Shown: positions 1 to 8,166 of the stretch, in pieces
Layout of the letters: every line of letters begins with the position of its first letter
Numbering within the stretch: position 1 is the first letter of the stretch
NCBI GenBank assembly: GCA_022819645.1
Contig: JAJEGU010000080.1
Span: 1 to 36,629 of the forward strand
Direction of reading: 5' to 3'
Source: Pseudomonadales bacterium
Lineage (GTDB): Bacteria > Pseudomonadota > Gammaproteobacteria > Pseudomonadales > Pseudohongiellaceae
Length of the DNA: 36,629 nucleotides
Notes under the pieces: model-generated
The model's database searches: none
What the model saw: only the letters and a program-made list of their open reading frames with translations
What the model was told of the DNA's origin: nothing
Position numbers and translations under genes: made by a program

Positions 1-393
1 GTCGGCGCAGCCGATAAGAAGCGAAGCTTCTTGAGGGCCGAACGGCTCGCCATGGATGGCGAGACCGGGGTCAGTCGAAGCCACAAAGGTCGCGCCAGGG
101 ATGGCATGCACAACCCGACCGAAGGCAGGTTCCCGGTCGGCTGCGCGAAGCCACGCTCCGCGACTGGAGTCGCGGGACGACGGAAGTCGGGGCGGCAGAA
201 CCCCGGGCCTATTGCGACATCGCCTCCCGCAGGGATTGTTGCTCCATGCATCGCAGCGCGTCGGCCACGGGGAGCCAGCCGAGCTGGCCCGCCGCGGCGT
301 GGAAATGCGGTGAACGCGGTGGCGGGACACCCATCGGGGCCAATCGGGAAATGTTGGACTGCGCGGAGGATGACGAGATAAAACCACGGCTTG
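1..393. other. Left-edge intergenic region with short hairpins
   Basis: No intact gene is supported here. Two short perfect inverted repeats are visible: AAGAAGC/GCTTCTT with a 3-base loop at 16-32, and CTCGCCAT/ATGGCGAG with a 2-base loop at 46-63. The open frames on both strands have an arginine- and proline-rich composition typical of chance frames in GC-rich DNA. The only stretch with plausible protein ancestry is the short remnant at 209-283. No clear terminator follows trhO, which ends at 394 on the minus strand. Confidence 0.5.
209..283 (-). pseudogene. Remnant of a C-terminus related to the protein at the right edge
   Basis: The minus strand ends in a frame with W-x-PV-x-x-A, then C-x-E-x-Q and a final L-x-x-AMS before the stop at 209. 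The last residues of the protein at 35897-36629 show the same spacing: WNPV, CLEDQ, then ALQQAMSN. The DNA is also similar around the stop (gcgacatcgcct against tcgacatcgcct). Upstream the frame runs into trhO and loses any protein-like character, so at most a short 3' remnant of a related gene is left. The resemblance covers only about 25 residues, so chance is possible. Confidence 0.3.
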
Positions 394-1413
394 CTACCCG
401 TCGCCGGTCTGTTCGGATTCGCGCTGTTCGCGCTTGTGGCGCAGCTTGGCCTGGCGGCGTTCGCGCATGAGCGGGGTCATGTCCTGGCCGATGTGGGGTT
501 CGCCGCGTTCCCGGGCGAGATCGATCTGGCGCTGCCGCTCGGCGAGCCGTCTGGTGCGCTCGCCACGCTGGCGGCTGTGGCAATGGGGACAACTGACGCC
601 TTTCTCATAGAGCGGGCTTCGCTTGTCTTCCTTCGAAATCGGCATGCGGCAGGCGTGGCACTGATCGTAGGACCCCGGCTCAAGCCCGTGGTTTACCGTG
701 ACCCGGTTATCGAACACGAAACATTCGCCGCGCCAGCGCGAATCCTCCGGCGGCACGCTTTCCAGATAATTCAGGATGCCGCCTTGCAGGTGATAGACCT
801 CGTCGAATCCCTGCTGCTTGAGGTAAGCGGTGGATTTCTCGCAACGGATGCCGCCGGTGCAGAACATGGCGATCTTGCGATGCTTCTGCGGATCCAGGTT
901 CTTGCGCACATATTCGGGAAACTCGCGGAAAGAGTCGGTTTCCGGGTTGACCGCGTTCTCGAAACTGCCGATCTGCGCTTCGTAGCGGTTGCGCGTGTCG
1001 AGCACGAGCACTTCGGGATCGTCGAGCAACTCGTTCCAGCGTTCGGGAGCGACGTAGGCGCCGGCCATAAACCGCGGGTCTATGCCGGGTTCGCCCATGG
1101 TGACGATTTCCTTTTTCAGCTTGACCCGGGTCCGGTAGAAAGGGTTCTCCCCGCTGAAAGATTCCCGCACCCGCAATTCAGCCAGGCGTGAATCACTGCG
1201 AATCCAGCCGAGGATTGCATCCATGCCCGTTCGCGGGCCGGCAATCGTGCCATTGATTCCCTCGGCGGCGAGCAGCACCGTGCCGCGCACTTCATGGCGC
1301 AACATTCTCTCGTGCAAAGGTTCTCTCAGCGACCGGAAATCCGCCAGGTCGGCGAAGCGGTAAAAGGTGCTGATAACAACCGGGGCCGGATGGAAAGATT
1401 CCGCTTTCACCAT
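394..1413 (-). CDS. trhO: tRNA uridine(34) hydroxylase TrhO (rhodanese family)
   Basis: TrhO proteins (formerly YceA) catalyse oxygen-dependent hydroxylation of U34 in certain tRNAs, giving ho5U. The protein has 339 residues, close to the family's usual length. An N-terminal acylphosphatase-like domain carries the conserved EGINGT segment (about residues 51-56). A rhodanese domain follows, with the active-site loop [10 protein letters not shown] (Cys175, and Cys181 just after it). The C-terminal tail has paired cysteines (CHAC, CPHCH) and a basic, charged end. The ATG at 1413 was chosen because it overlaps the sseA stop as TGATG, which implies translational coupling. A GTG one codon upstream is the alternative. 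It is the last gene of the trhO/sseA pair. Confidence 0.93.
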   Translation of the reverse strand: MVKAESFHPAPVVISTFYRFADLADFRSLREPLHERMLRHEVRGTVLLAAEGINGTIAGPRTGMDAILGWIRSDSRLAELRVRESFSGENPFYRTRVKLKKEIVTMGEPGIDPRFMAGAYVAPERWNELLDDPEVLVLDTRNRYEAQIGSFENAVNPETDSFREFPEYVRKNLDPQKHRKIAMFCTGGIRCEKSTAYLKQQGFDEVYHLQGGILNYLESVPPEDSRWRGECFVFDNRVTVNHGLEPGSYDQCHACRMPISKEDKRSPLYEKGVSCPHCHSRQRGERTRRLAERQRQIDLARERGEPHIGQDMTPLMRERRQAKLRHKREQRESEQTGDG

Positions 1414-2288
1414 CACTTCGCGCCGGGATCAACCACCGGCAAATGCCCCGGCGTGCCCCATTCGACCCAGGAGCCATCGTAGACCGAAACCTCTCCCAGG
1501 CCCGCCACATGGGCCGCCAGGGCGATGACGCAGGCGGTGATGCCCGAACCGCAACTGCTGATGAGGCGGCGGTCGCCGGCATCGACTCCAGCGAACAGCT
1601 TGCACAATTCCGCAGCGGGTTTCAGTGAGCCGTCCCGCAACAGACTGGTGAAAGGCAGATTGCGGGCATTGGGCATGTGACCGCCACGCAATCCCGGGCG
1701 AGGCTCGGGGGCTTCGCCGCGAAAACGCCCGGGCGAGCGCGCATCGAGGACACGGCATCCGTCATCATCCAGCGCTTCGAGCACGGCACGGAAATCACTC
1801 AGCAGATGCGGGCGGAAGCTGGCGGTGAAATCTCCCTCGACCGCCGCTTCCGCCAGTGAACCAGTCATGGATTGCCCGGCCGCGACCCAGGCTGGCAGAC
1901 CACCATCCAGCACGGCCACATTGTCATGCCCCATGGCGCGGAACATCCACCAGGCCCTGGGGCTGGCGTACATGCCGCAATCGTCGTAGACCACCAGGGC
2001 CGAATCCGCGTTGACGCCAAGCGCCCTGGCCTGCCGCTGGAATTGATCCGGGCCTGGCAGCATGTGTGGCAGGCTGGTATCGGGTTTGCAGATTTCCCTG
2101 TCGTAATCAAACCTTCTGGCCCCGGGTATCGCCTGGAAGTCCCCGGTCGCATTCATTGCTTTCAACCCGGGAACCACCGGCGTCTGGGAAGCATCGAGCA
2201 CTATCAGTTTCGGCGAGCCGATATGGGCGACAAGCCAGGCGGCATCGACCAGCGCGGCGGGGACGAGAAGATTCGATTTTGCTGTCAT
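1413..2288 (-). CDS. sseA: 3-mercaptopyruvate sulfurtransferase
   Basis: This is a two-domain rhodanese-fold enzyme of 291 residues that transfers sulfur from 3-mercaptopyruvate to thiols or cyanide. The first domain lacks a catalytic cysteine motif of the usual kind. The second carries CGSGITA with the nucleophile at Cys246, the loop typical of mercaptopyruvate sulfurtransferases rather than thiosulfate sulfurtransferases. The conserved segments [17 protein letters not shown] and VLDGGLPAW agree with this. It overlaps the trhO start by one base, so the two sulfurtransferase-fold genes are probably co-transcribed. The DUF3014 gene ends 37 bases upstream on the same strand. Confidence 0.92.
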   Translation of the reverse strand: MTAKSNLLVPAALVDAAWLVAHIGSPKLIVLDASQTPVVPGLKAMNATGDFQAIPGARRFDYDREICKPDTSLPHMLPGPDQFQRQARALGVNADSALVVYDDCGMYASPRAWWMFRAMGHDNVAVLDGGLPAWVAAGQSMTGSLAEAAVEGDFTASFRPHLLSDFRAVLEALDDDGCRVLDARSPGRFRGEAPEPRPGLRGGHMPNARNLPFTSLLRDGSLKPAAELCKLFAGVDAGDRRLISSCGSGITACVIALAAHVAGLGEVSVYDGSWVEWGTPGHLPVVDPGAK

Positions 2289-2325
2289 ATCGAAACGGGT
2301 GGTTTGCGGGAAGGCGGCCAGCAGG

Positions 2326-3189
2326 CTACAGGAGCACCACGAACTCGGCCAGCTTGCCCATCAGCCGGGTGCTGTTGCGCGGGCCGATGCGGATCAGTTG
2401 CTTGTGCACGGCGTCGGCGTTTTCAAGCTCGGAATCGGCGAACAGATACATCACCGAAGGCTTGACCAACTGGTAGGGGCCTTCGCTGTCGGTAGCCTGC
2501 AATACATTGTTGATGGCCAGACGCAGGGTGTCGTCAAAATCCCGGCCGCGGTAGCCGATTTCCGCATAGGCCTGCTGGAACAATGGCCGCAGCAGGGTGT
2601 ACAGAGCGTACGCCTGGCCCGTGTCCACCGCCGTCATGGCGTCGATAAAACCATCGAAACGGCTATGGGCGCCTTCCTCCATCAGAAACAGGTTCCGATC
2701 GAGTTCGCGCACGGGCATGTCGACGCCGATGGGGCGATAGGGCAGATCGGTCTGGGGGAACTCGTGGCGGGAGATATTCTCGACGAAGACGACAAACCTG
2801 CGGATCAATTGCTCATCGGTGATCAGGCTCAGCAAGGCTGCGCCATCGCTCAGGGCCTGGAGCCGCTCGCGCACAAAGCCATCGCTGCTGTTCAGTCCCG
2901 GCAACTCGACTTCGGGCCCGGCGGGCTCAGGCTCCGGCTCGACTGTCGCTTCGATGACCGGTTCGGGCTCCGCGGGCGGCTCAACCGCGGTTACCGCAGG
3001 CGTCACGGGCGGCGCGATGGTCCGGCTTGCCGGGGCGGGCGCCGGCTCGGGCCTTTGCGGTACGGGAGCGTCAACCGTGAAGGTGGTGGTAGCGCCCGAC
3101 GGTTCGCTGGAGCCGAGGCTCAACCAGACGAGCGCCACGAGCGAGAGAATCGCAACACCCGCAATAATGAGAAAACCAATCTTTTTCAT
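2326..3189 (-). CDS. DUF3014 domain membrane-anchored protein
   Basis: This 287-residue protein has one N-terminal membrane anchor (about residues 5-26). A linker rich in Pro, Glu and Ala (about 30-95) follows, then a globular C-terminal domain from about residue 95. That domain matches my memory of DUF3014, with LPGLNSSDGFVRE near its start, ENISRHEFP, and a C-terminal LMGKLAEFVVLL. The domain's function is unknown to me. The topology suggests an inner-membrane protein with its domain in the periplasm. A copy of the window's repeat element (3192-3250) lies directly upstream of the start and may contribute to its leader. It reads toward sseA, 36 bases away, and could share its transcript. Confidence 0.75.
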   Translation of the reverse strand: MKKIGFLIIAGVAILSLVALVWLSLGSSEPSGATTTFTVDAPVPQRPEPAPAPASRTIAPPVTPAVTAVEPPAEPEPVIEATVEPEPEPAGPEVELPGLNSSDGFVRERLQALSDGAALLSLITDEQLIRRFVVFVENISRHEFPQTDLPYRPIGVDMPVRELDRNLFLMEEGAHSRFDGFIDAMTAVDTGQAYALYTLLRPLFQQAYAEIGYRGRDFDDTLRLAINNVLQATDSEGPYQLVKPSVMYLFADSELENADAVHKQLIRIGPRNSTRLMGKLAEFVVLL

Positions 3190-3191
3190 CG

Positions 3192-3250
3192 CTCAGGAGC
3201 CTGCGCCGCGGGATTACACGGCTGCCAATCCGCTCTCATCCATGCCCTTG
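3192..3250. repeat. Partial copy (C) of the CTAGGAGCC repeat element
   Basis: About 60 bases match the left part of the elements at 9302 and 12563: the end CAGGAGCCTGCGCC, a central CACGGCTGC, and CCGCTCTCATCCA. The match then stops. The right half and the second inverted end are missing, replaced by a terminator-like hairpin. The copy lies between the DUF3014 start and the peroxiredoxin terminator. The first base pairs of the end differ (CTCAGG instead of CTAGG), as expected for an old, decayed copy. Confidence 0.6.
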
Positions 3251-3253
3251 GAC

Positions 3254-3279
3254 GAAAACCCGACCGAAGCCGGGTTTTC
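3254..3279 (-). terminator. Rho-independent terminator downstream of the peroxiredoxin
   Basis: GAAAACCCG and CGGGTTTTC pair perfectly. On the minus strand this reads as an A-run, a GC stem, a UUCG loop, the returning stem and a T-run. It lies about 70 bases beyond the stop of the minus-strand peroxiredoxin gene and upstream of DUF3014, so it should separate those two transcription units. The A/T runs on both sides would also allow function on the plus strand. Confidence 0.65.
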
Positions 3280-3310
3280 CGAGTTTGTCCCATCCCTGGA
3301 TTGGGTCCAG

Positions 3311-3339
3311 CCCGGGAACCTGCGCCGCAGGTTCCCGGG
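3311..3339 (-). other. Strong GC hairpin just after the peroxiredoxin stop
   Basis: CCCGGGAACCTGC pairs perfectly with GCAGGTTCCCGGG around a 3-base loop, giving a 13-bp stem. It begins 9 bases beyond the stop codon at 3348 on the minus strand. No T-run follows, so it looks more like a 3' mRNA-protecting structure or the first half of a tandem terminator with the one at 3254-3279. Confidence 0.5.
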
Positions 3340-3347
3340 GCGGAAAA

Positions 3348-3881
3348 TCAGATCCTGGGAAAGCCGAGTTCACCCATGATTCTGGTCATATCCTCGCCGG
3401 CGGTTTCCGGATCGGTTTCCTTGTCGATCCGGAGGATAGTCCCATCGGCGCCGATGTAATAGGTCCAGCGATTGGCAAGGCCCACCGGCATCAGGGCGCC
3501 GTAGGCTTCCACCACGTCCTTGTCGGGATTGGCGAGAACGGGAAAACCGGCCTGGTGCTCCTCGGCAAAGGCGGTATTGTCTTCCAGCGTATCCACGCTG
3601 AGCATGAAATACGCCACATCGAACTTCTGAATCTCTTCGGCACTGTCACGCAGCGCCCGGCATTGCATGGTTCAGCCGCCGGTGAATGCTTTCGGGAAGA
3701 AGGCGATGACGACGGGCTTTTCCCCAATGAACTGGGAAAGGCTGTAGGTATTGCCGTCAGAGGCCGGCAAGGACCAATCCGGCGCCCGGTCGCCCTCTTC
3801 CAACGCGACTGCGGAAAAACCGATCAGCGCCGCTGCGCCCAGCAGCAGCAGTCCGGTCAGTCGGCTGGCAAATTTCAACAT
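3348..3881 (-). CDS. Selenocysteine-containing peroxiredoxin, exported
   Basis: Read through one in-frame TGA (3672-3674), the frame encodes a 177-residue thioredoxin-fold peroxiredoxin (AhpC/TSA-Redoxin type) that would reduce peroxides. Residues 1-26 form a signal peptide. Next come DRAPDWSLPA, VVIAFFPKAFTGG, the TGA at residue 70, then TMQCRALRD, the SVD strand and WTYYIGADG. TGA stands exactly where peroxiredoxins have the peroxidatic cysteine, so it is read as selenocysteine. A cysteine at residue 74 could act as resolving residue. Start ATG at 3881 has GGAGGA about 4 bases upstream; an ATG at 3893 is the alternative. A SECIS-like hairpin sits at 3639-3657. A gene caller ignoring Sec would report two fragments, or a short ORF starting at the ATG two codons after the TGA. 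The alternative is a nonsense mutation, but conservation on both sides and the exact codon position argue against it. Confidence 0.85.
3639..3674 (-). promoter_or_regulatory. Putative bacterial SECIS element with its UGA
   Basis: Counting from the UGA on the mRNA, bases 15-20 (GGCGCU) pair with bases 28-33 (AGUGCC), including one G-U pair. They enclose a 7-base loop, GCGUGAC, that starts with G. Known bacterial SECIS hairpins lie within about 16-37 bases after the UGA, are part of the coding sequence, and carry a G at the first or second loop position for SelB. All three conditions are met. The pairing was found by eye. No covariation or energy calculation was possible. Confidence 0.65.
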
Positions 3882-3967
3882 GGTTTCCTCCATCAGGATG
3901 TCACAGCGCTGCTTGCGGTCGAACAGGACTGTTTGTACACCGAACGAGGAAAAATATCCAGCACCGC

Positions 3968-4960
3968 TCAGAAAAGAAAAGGACGCGATGGACGGGAGTG
4001 CCGGCGGCGTTCGGCGTCGAGGCGGGCGATTTGCTGGTCGATGGCGGCAAGTTCGGCGCTGGAAAGGCCGCCGCCGGCGTCGCGAATCGCCACAAGCCTT
4101 TCGATGCCATCGTTGATCGCATTGGAATAGCGGGCCAGGGTGGTGAACTTGTTGTTGCGCTGGGAATCGCGAAAGCGCGGATTCTCCACCTGCACATTGA
4201 CGCACTGCCGCACGGGCTGCCCGTTGGGGCCCGGAACCATGCGGCAACGCATCTGGTTGATATAGCGCGGCACGGTGGCGGGGAAGTAGTTGTAGGGCGT
4301 GCTCGCCACCACCCGCATCATGTACATGTCGAGGTCCGCCTTGCCGCGAACCATGTCGGCCAGGGCCTGGGGATGCCCCTGCCCTTCCTGCTCCAGCGCG
4401 GCGATGGCGCGGCGGTAGACCGAACCCACATCGTCGATTGCCGCCTGTACGCCCCAGCCACCGTCATTGAGCAGATCATCCCGAACCGCCCGCATCTTCC
4501 AGTCGCCCCAGGCGCTGATCGCCGCCAGATGGCGATTGTCCGTCAACTCCCACAGGCGGCTCGCCATGTGATAGCGGAAGTGGTGCAGGTCATCGACCGA
4601 ATCCCAGTCCGCCAGACCTTCGTTGCCGCGGATCATGGCGTCGATGATGCGAAGCTGCGATTCGCTGAAAAGCCCTTCGTTGATTCGGGCGATTTCCAGC
4701 GCATCGTTGTAGGTGGCCAGCGACTGCTCGTAGTCCCCAAGCTCGAGATAACCCCCCCCAAGCTCGCCATAGGCCTCACCCAGCGCCGGATGATACACGC
4801 CAAGTTCCCCCCGCAGGCTCTCCACCGCAGCCTCGCGTTGCCGCAGATCCCTGGCCATGGCCGCCGATGCTTCGTCGCCTTCGCCGGATTGCTGCGCGCA
4901 CACCGCCTGCGCCGCCAGCAGCACAGCGGGCAATACCAGGTTTCCGAACCATCTCGACAT
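3968..4960 (-). CDS. Exported protein with tetratricopeptide-like repeats
   Basis: A 330-residue protein of unknown function. The chosen ATG at 4960 gives a signal peptide ending near AVCAQQ; a TTG at 4999 would add 13 residues before it. No good ribosome binding site is visible for either. Residues about 55-95 resemble one to two TPR helical hairpins (HPALGEAYGELGGGYLELGDYEQSLATY is cut short here: see GELGGGYLELGDYEQ). The middle is helical and rich in Trp, Asp and Arg. There is a short segment with two cysteines (MRCRMVPG, RQCVNV), and the C-terminus is basic (AERRRHSRPSRP). It lies 86 bases upstream of the selenoprotein on the same strand, so co-transcription is possible, but no functional link can be shown. 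Confidence 0.7.
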   Translation of the reverse strand: MSRWFGNLVLPAVLLAAQAVCAQQSGEGDEASAAMARDLRQREAAVESLRGELGVYHPALGEAYGELGGGYLELGDYEQSLATYNDALEIARINEGLFSESQLRIIDAMIRGNEGLADWDSVDDLHHFRYHMASRLWELTDNRHLAAISAWGDWKMRAVRDDLLNDGGWGVQAAIDDVGSVYRRAIAALEQEGQGHPQALADMVRGKADLDMYMMRVVASTPYNYFPATVPRYINQMRCRMVPGPNGQPVRQCVNVQVENPRFRDSQRNNKFTTLARYSNAINDGIERLVAIRDAGGGLSSAELAAIDQQIARLDAERRRHSRPSRPFLF

Positions 4961-5033
4961 GGAAGTCAACAGCTTGTGAATTGCGATACACCCGTGCAAA
5001 TGTATCGCGAAAGATTCCGGGAATCACCCTTCA

Positions 5034-5870
5034 TCAGGAAGCGCCGGCGTAGTCGCGTTGCCGCAGCCAGTTGACCGCCGCGAGCAGGAGCAAGGCGAAG
5101 GCAATCAGGAAGGTGGCCACGGCGAGTATTTCCGGGCTGATCTGTTCGCGGATGCCCGACCACATTTCCCTGGGGATCGTGCGCTGGTCGGGGCCGCCGA
5201 TGAACAGCACCACCACCACTTCATCAAAGGATGCGGCAAAGGCGAACAGCGCGCCGGTGAAAACTCCGGGGGCGATCAGCGGCAATTGCACCCGGCGCAG
5301 GGTCGTCCACCAGTCGGCGCCGAGATTGGCCGCGGCGCGATTGAGATCGTGGTTATAGCCGCTGAGGCTGGCACCTACCGAAATCACCACAAAAGGCGCG
5401 CCCAGCACGGCATGGGCCAGAATCAGCGCGGTATAGGTTTGCCCCAGGCCCAGGTCGGAATAGAAGAAGCTCATGCCCGCCGCGGTAATGATGATGGGCG
5501 TCACCATGGGCGAGATCAGCAGCGCCATGACCGCGCCGCGCCCCGGCAGGGCGGGGCTGCTCAGGCCAATGGCGGCCAGGGTGCCCAGGGTGGTTGCGAT
5601 CAGCGCGGCCCCGCTGCCGATCAGCAGGCTCTTTCCCAGCGCAGGCAGCCAGCGGCCTTCCCCCAATACATTCTGGTACCAGCGCAGGGACCAGGCGTCC
5701 GCTTCGAGCCGCAACATGCCCTCGGTAAAGGTGAAGTAGGGCTCGGCATTGAAGCTCAGCGGAATCACCACCAGCACCGGCGCGACGAGGAAAAACAGCA
5801 CTGCGGCGCAGAAGCCCCGGTGCAGCCAGCCCCGCAGTCGGCTGTGGTTGTGGCTTGCCGCTGCGCTCAT
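5034..5870 (-). CDS. ABC transporter permease, PotC-type
   Basis: A 278-residue inner-membrane permease of the binding-protein-dependent transport family. About six hydrophobic segments are visible: near residues 18-38, 75-98, 108-128, 142-163, 195-215 and 246-268. The EAA-type cytoplasmic loop that contacts the ATPase is at about residues 176-200 (RAAANLGADWWTTLRRVQLP). PGVFTGALFAFAASFDEV is typical of the PotC/YdcV branch of polyamine permeases. It overlaps the upstream permease gene by four bases (ATGA) and is the last gene of the importer operon. The substrate cannot be fixed from sequence; polyamine is the likely class. Confidence 0.87.
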   Translation of the reverse strand: MSAAASHNHSRLRGWLHRGFCAAVLFFLVAPVLVVIPLSFNAEPYFTFTEGMLRLEADAWSLRWYQNVLGEGRWLPALGKSLLIGSGAALIATTLGTLAAIGLSSPALPGRGAVMALLISPMVTPIIITAAGMSFFYSDLGLGQTYTALILAHAVLGAPFVVISVGASLSGYNHDLNRAAANLGADWWTTLRRVQLPLIAPGVFTGALFAFAASFDEVVVVLFIGGPDQRTIPREMWSGIREQISPEILAVATFLIAFALLLLAAVNWLRQRDYAGAS

Positions 5871-7078
5871 CCGCCCAGCCTCATCCGGTCGACTCCCACC
5901 AGCCTGTCGTAGATGAAAAAGAGCGTTCCCACCAGCAGCAGCAAAATGCCGCCCAGGGCCGCCGCCAGACCCCAGTTCAGGGATTGCTCCATGTGGTAGG
6001 CGATCATGCTCGAAATCAGTTGCCCCGTGCGCCCGCCCACCAGCGCCGGGGTAATGTAATAGCCGATGGAAAGAATGAAGACGAGCAGGGAGCCCGCCGC
6101 GACCCCCGGCAGGGACTGGGGCCAGTACACGCGCCGCAGGGCCTGCCAGTGGGAAGCCCCTAGCGAGGCTGCGGCCTGCATGTGCCGCTCGGGAATCGCG
6201 CGCATGATCGAGTACAGCGGCAGAATCATGAAGGGCAACAGCACATGCACCATGGCGATGATGGTCCCGGTCATGTTGTAGATCAGGGCCAGGCGCTGCT
6301 GCTCGGCCAGAATCCCGAGGGTCACCAGCAGGTCATTGATGACGCCCTGGTTCTGCAGCAGCACGATCCAGGACGTCGTGCGCACCAGCAGCGAAGTCCA
6401 GAATGGCACCAGCACGAGCAGCAACAGCAGCCCGGCGCGCCGGGGGCGCGCATGGGCCAGCAGCCAGGCCACGGGATACGCCAGCAGCAGGCAGATCCCG
6501 GTGATGGCGATGCTGATTGCCAGGGTCCGCAGCAGCAGGCTGACGTAGATGCGGCGGTCTTCCGGCTGCACCACGATCTCCCCGGCGCCGCCCCGGTCGA
6601 GGTCCAGGGCATTGAGATAGTAGCGGGGCGTGATGACTTCCCCGGCCCGGCGAATCGCCAGCCAGCTTTCGATCGCCCCCCAGTCGGCATCGGCAGCTAT
6701 CATGGCCTCGCGCCAGGACGCCGAGGGCGTTTCCGCCGCAAGGCTGCGGGCGGTGCCGAGCAGGGTGCTGCGCATGCCGCTTTCAAGACGGTTCACCCGG
6801 GTTGCCACCGAGCCCAGGGCGCGTCTTTCGTTGAGCGCCACGAATTCGGCGCCGGCGATGCGGAAGGTTTCCTCATCGGGGAGGGAGCCGCCGTCCCATT
6901 CGGCAAGCGCCGCCAGCGTTTCCGGCAGGGCTTCGGCAACCGCGGGCTGATACACGCTACGCACCAGCATTGTCGCCAGCGGCGCCACAAAGGTCACCGC
7001 GACGAATATCGCCAGTGGCGCCACCAGCAATGCCGCGCCCAGCGCCTGCCGGTCCCATCTTTTCAGCGTGATAGCCAT
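5867..7078 (-). CDS. ABC transporter permease, PotB-type with long periplasmic insert
   Basis: A 403-residue permease that partners the PotC-type gene. The start chosen is ATG at 7078 (MAITLKRW), 16 bases inside the end of the binding-protein gene; an earlier start would lengthen that overlap. After the first membrane segment (about residues 15-38) comes a soluble stretch of some 145 residues, rich in Glu, Ala and Arg, before the second membrane segment. That makes the protein about 120 residues longer than classical PotB. The EAA loop reads AAASLGASHWQALRRVYWPQ (about residues 307-326). Long-loop permeases of this kind occur in polyamine/opine-type importers. The insert probably faces the periplasm and may contact the binding protein. 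Confidence 0.85.
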   Translation of the reverse strand: MAITLKRWDRQALGAALLVAPLAIFVAVTFVAPLATMLVRSVYQPAVAEALPETLAALAEWDGGSLPDEETFRIAGAEFVALNERRALGSVATRVNRLESGMRSTLLGTARSLAAETPSASWREAMIAADADWGAIESWLAIRRAGEVITPRYYLNALDLDRGGAGEIVVQPEDRRIYVSLLLRTLAISIAITGICLLLAYPVAWLLAHARPRRAGLLLLLVLVPFWTSLLVRTTSWIVLLQNQGVINDLLVTLGILAEQQRLALIYNMTGTIIAMVHVLLPFMILPLYSIMRAIPERHMQAAASLGASHWQALRRVYWPQSLPGVAAGSLLVFILSIGYYITPALVGGRTGQLISSMIAYHMEQSLNWGLAAALGGILLLLVGTLFFIYDRLVGVDRMRLGG

Positions 7079-8160
7079 ACCGCAAAGCGCTCGTTCATTT
7101 CGTCGCCGTTGTCCGCCCACCAGAGCCAGTCGCTGATCAGTGCCCGTTTCATGTTGGCGGGGGCCGAGGGCATGTGGGGGCCCATTGCAATGCCGGTTTC
7201 CCGGTGGCTGTCCACCATGGCGTTAGCGGAATAGCGGGTGGGGCTGTAGGAGATGTACTTGCTGATGGCGGCCAGGCTTTCCGGGCGCGACATGAATTCG
7301 ATGAAGCGCCGGGCGATTTCCAGCCGGGGCGTTCCCAGCACAATGCCCGGGCCGCTGGTTTCCTGCAACTGCCCGTCCCAGATGATGGTGAAAGGCTGAT
7401 TTTCCAGCACCTGGGCATTGAAGATGCGGCCGTTGTACGCCGTGGTCATGACGACTTCCTCGTCCGCCAGCATCTGGGGCGGCTGGGCACCGGCTTCCCA
7501 GAACACGATCTCGTCCTTGATCGTATCGAGCTTGGCGAAGGCCCGGGCGATGCCGGCGTCGGTGTCCAGGGTCGCATAAACCTCATTGATGGGCACGCCA
7601 TCGGCAAGCAGGGCGAATTCGAGATTGGCGATGGGTACGCGCCGCATGCCGCGCCGGCCCGGGAAGCGTTCGAGATCGAAAAAATCTTCCAGCCTGGATG
7701 GCGGAGCATCGGGAAACTGCTGGTTATTGAAGGCGACAATGGTTGCCGAGACCAGCCCGCCACCGGAGCACTCCGAACGGCTGTCGGGGAGGAAGTCCTC
7801 GCTGGCGGGAGTGCCGTCCGCCGCCGGCAGGTCCGCCAGCATGACGAATTCGAGCAGGCCCTCGTCGCAGGCCCGAACGGCGTCGGGGGTGGTCAGATCC
7901 ACCACATCCCAGAAGACATTGCCGGTTTCCACCTGGGCGCGAATCTGGGCCAGCCCGCCGTTGTAATCCTCCATGCGCACCTCGATGCCGGTCTCCGCCA
8001 TGAAAGGTTCGACCCAGGCCCGCTCCACCGATCGGCCATAGGAGCCGCCATAGGAAACCAGCGTCAGGGTCTGGGCGGCTGCGGAAGCGCCCAGCAGCCA
8101 CAGGCCCAGTCCCAGCCAGCGGCAAGACTGCCATGTTGAGTGAATTTTTCGGGCGGGCAT
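7063..8160 (-). CDS. Periplasmic substrate-binding protein of a polyamine-type importer
   Basis: A 365-residue extracellular solute-binding protein of the PotD/PotF/AfuA-like cluster. A signal peptide ends near residue 29 (LGASAAAQ). The mature N-terminus starts with TLTLVSYGGSYGRSVERAW, typical of this group. The hinge region holds WDVVDLTTPDAV and the C-terminal lobe YNGRIFNAQ. Acidic and aromatic residues (D, E, W) are frequent, as in proteins binding amines, but individual ligand contacts cannot be assigned by eye. It lies between the ATPase gene (6-base gap) and the PotB-type permease gene (16-base overlap), so this is a single operon in the order ATPase, binding protein, permease, permease. 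Confidence 0.86.
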   Translation of the reverse strand: MPARKIHSTWQSCRWLGLGLWLLGASAAAQTLTLVSYGGSYGRSVERAWVEPFMAETGIEVRMEDYNGGLAQIRAQVETGNVFWDVVDLTTPDAVRACDEGLLEFVMLADLPAADGTPASEDFLPDSRSECSGGGLVSATIVAFNNQQFPDAPPSRLEDFFDLERFPGRRGMRRVPIANLEFALLADGVPINEVYATLDTDAGIARAFAKLDTIKDEIVFWEAGAQPPQMLADEEVVMTTAYNGRIFNAQVLENQPFTIIWDGQLQETSGPGIVLGTPRLEIARRFIEFMSRPESLAAISKYISYSPTRYSANAMVDSHRETGIAMGPHMPSAPANMKRALISDWLWWADNGDEMNERFAVWLSR

Positions 8161-8166
8161 GGCCGC

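Noticed and set aside
3672..3674. TGA as a simple nonsense mutation or sequencing error in the peroxiredoxin
   Set aside because: It falls exactly on the catalytic cysteine codon, the rest of the gene is intact, and a SECIS-like hairpin follows. It cannot be fully excluded without genome and read data.
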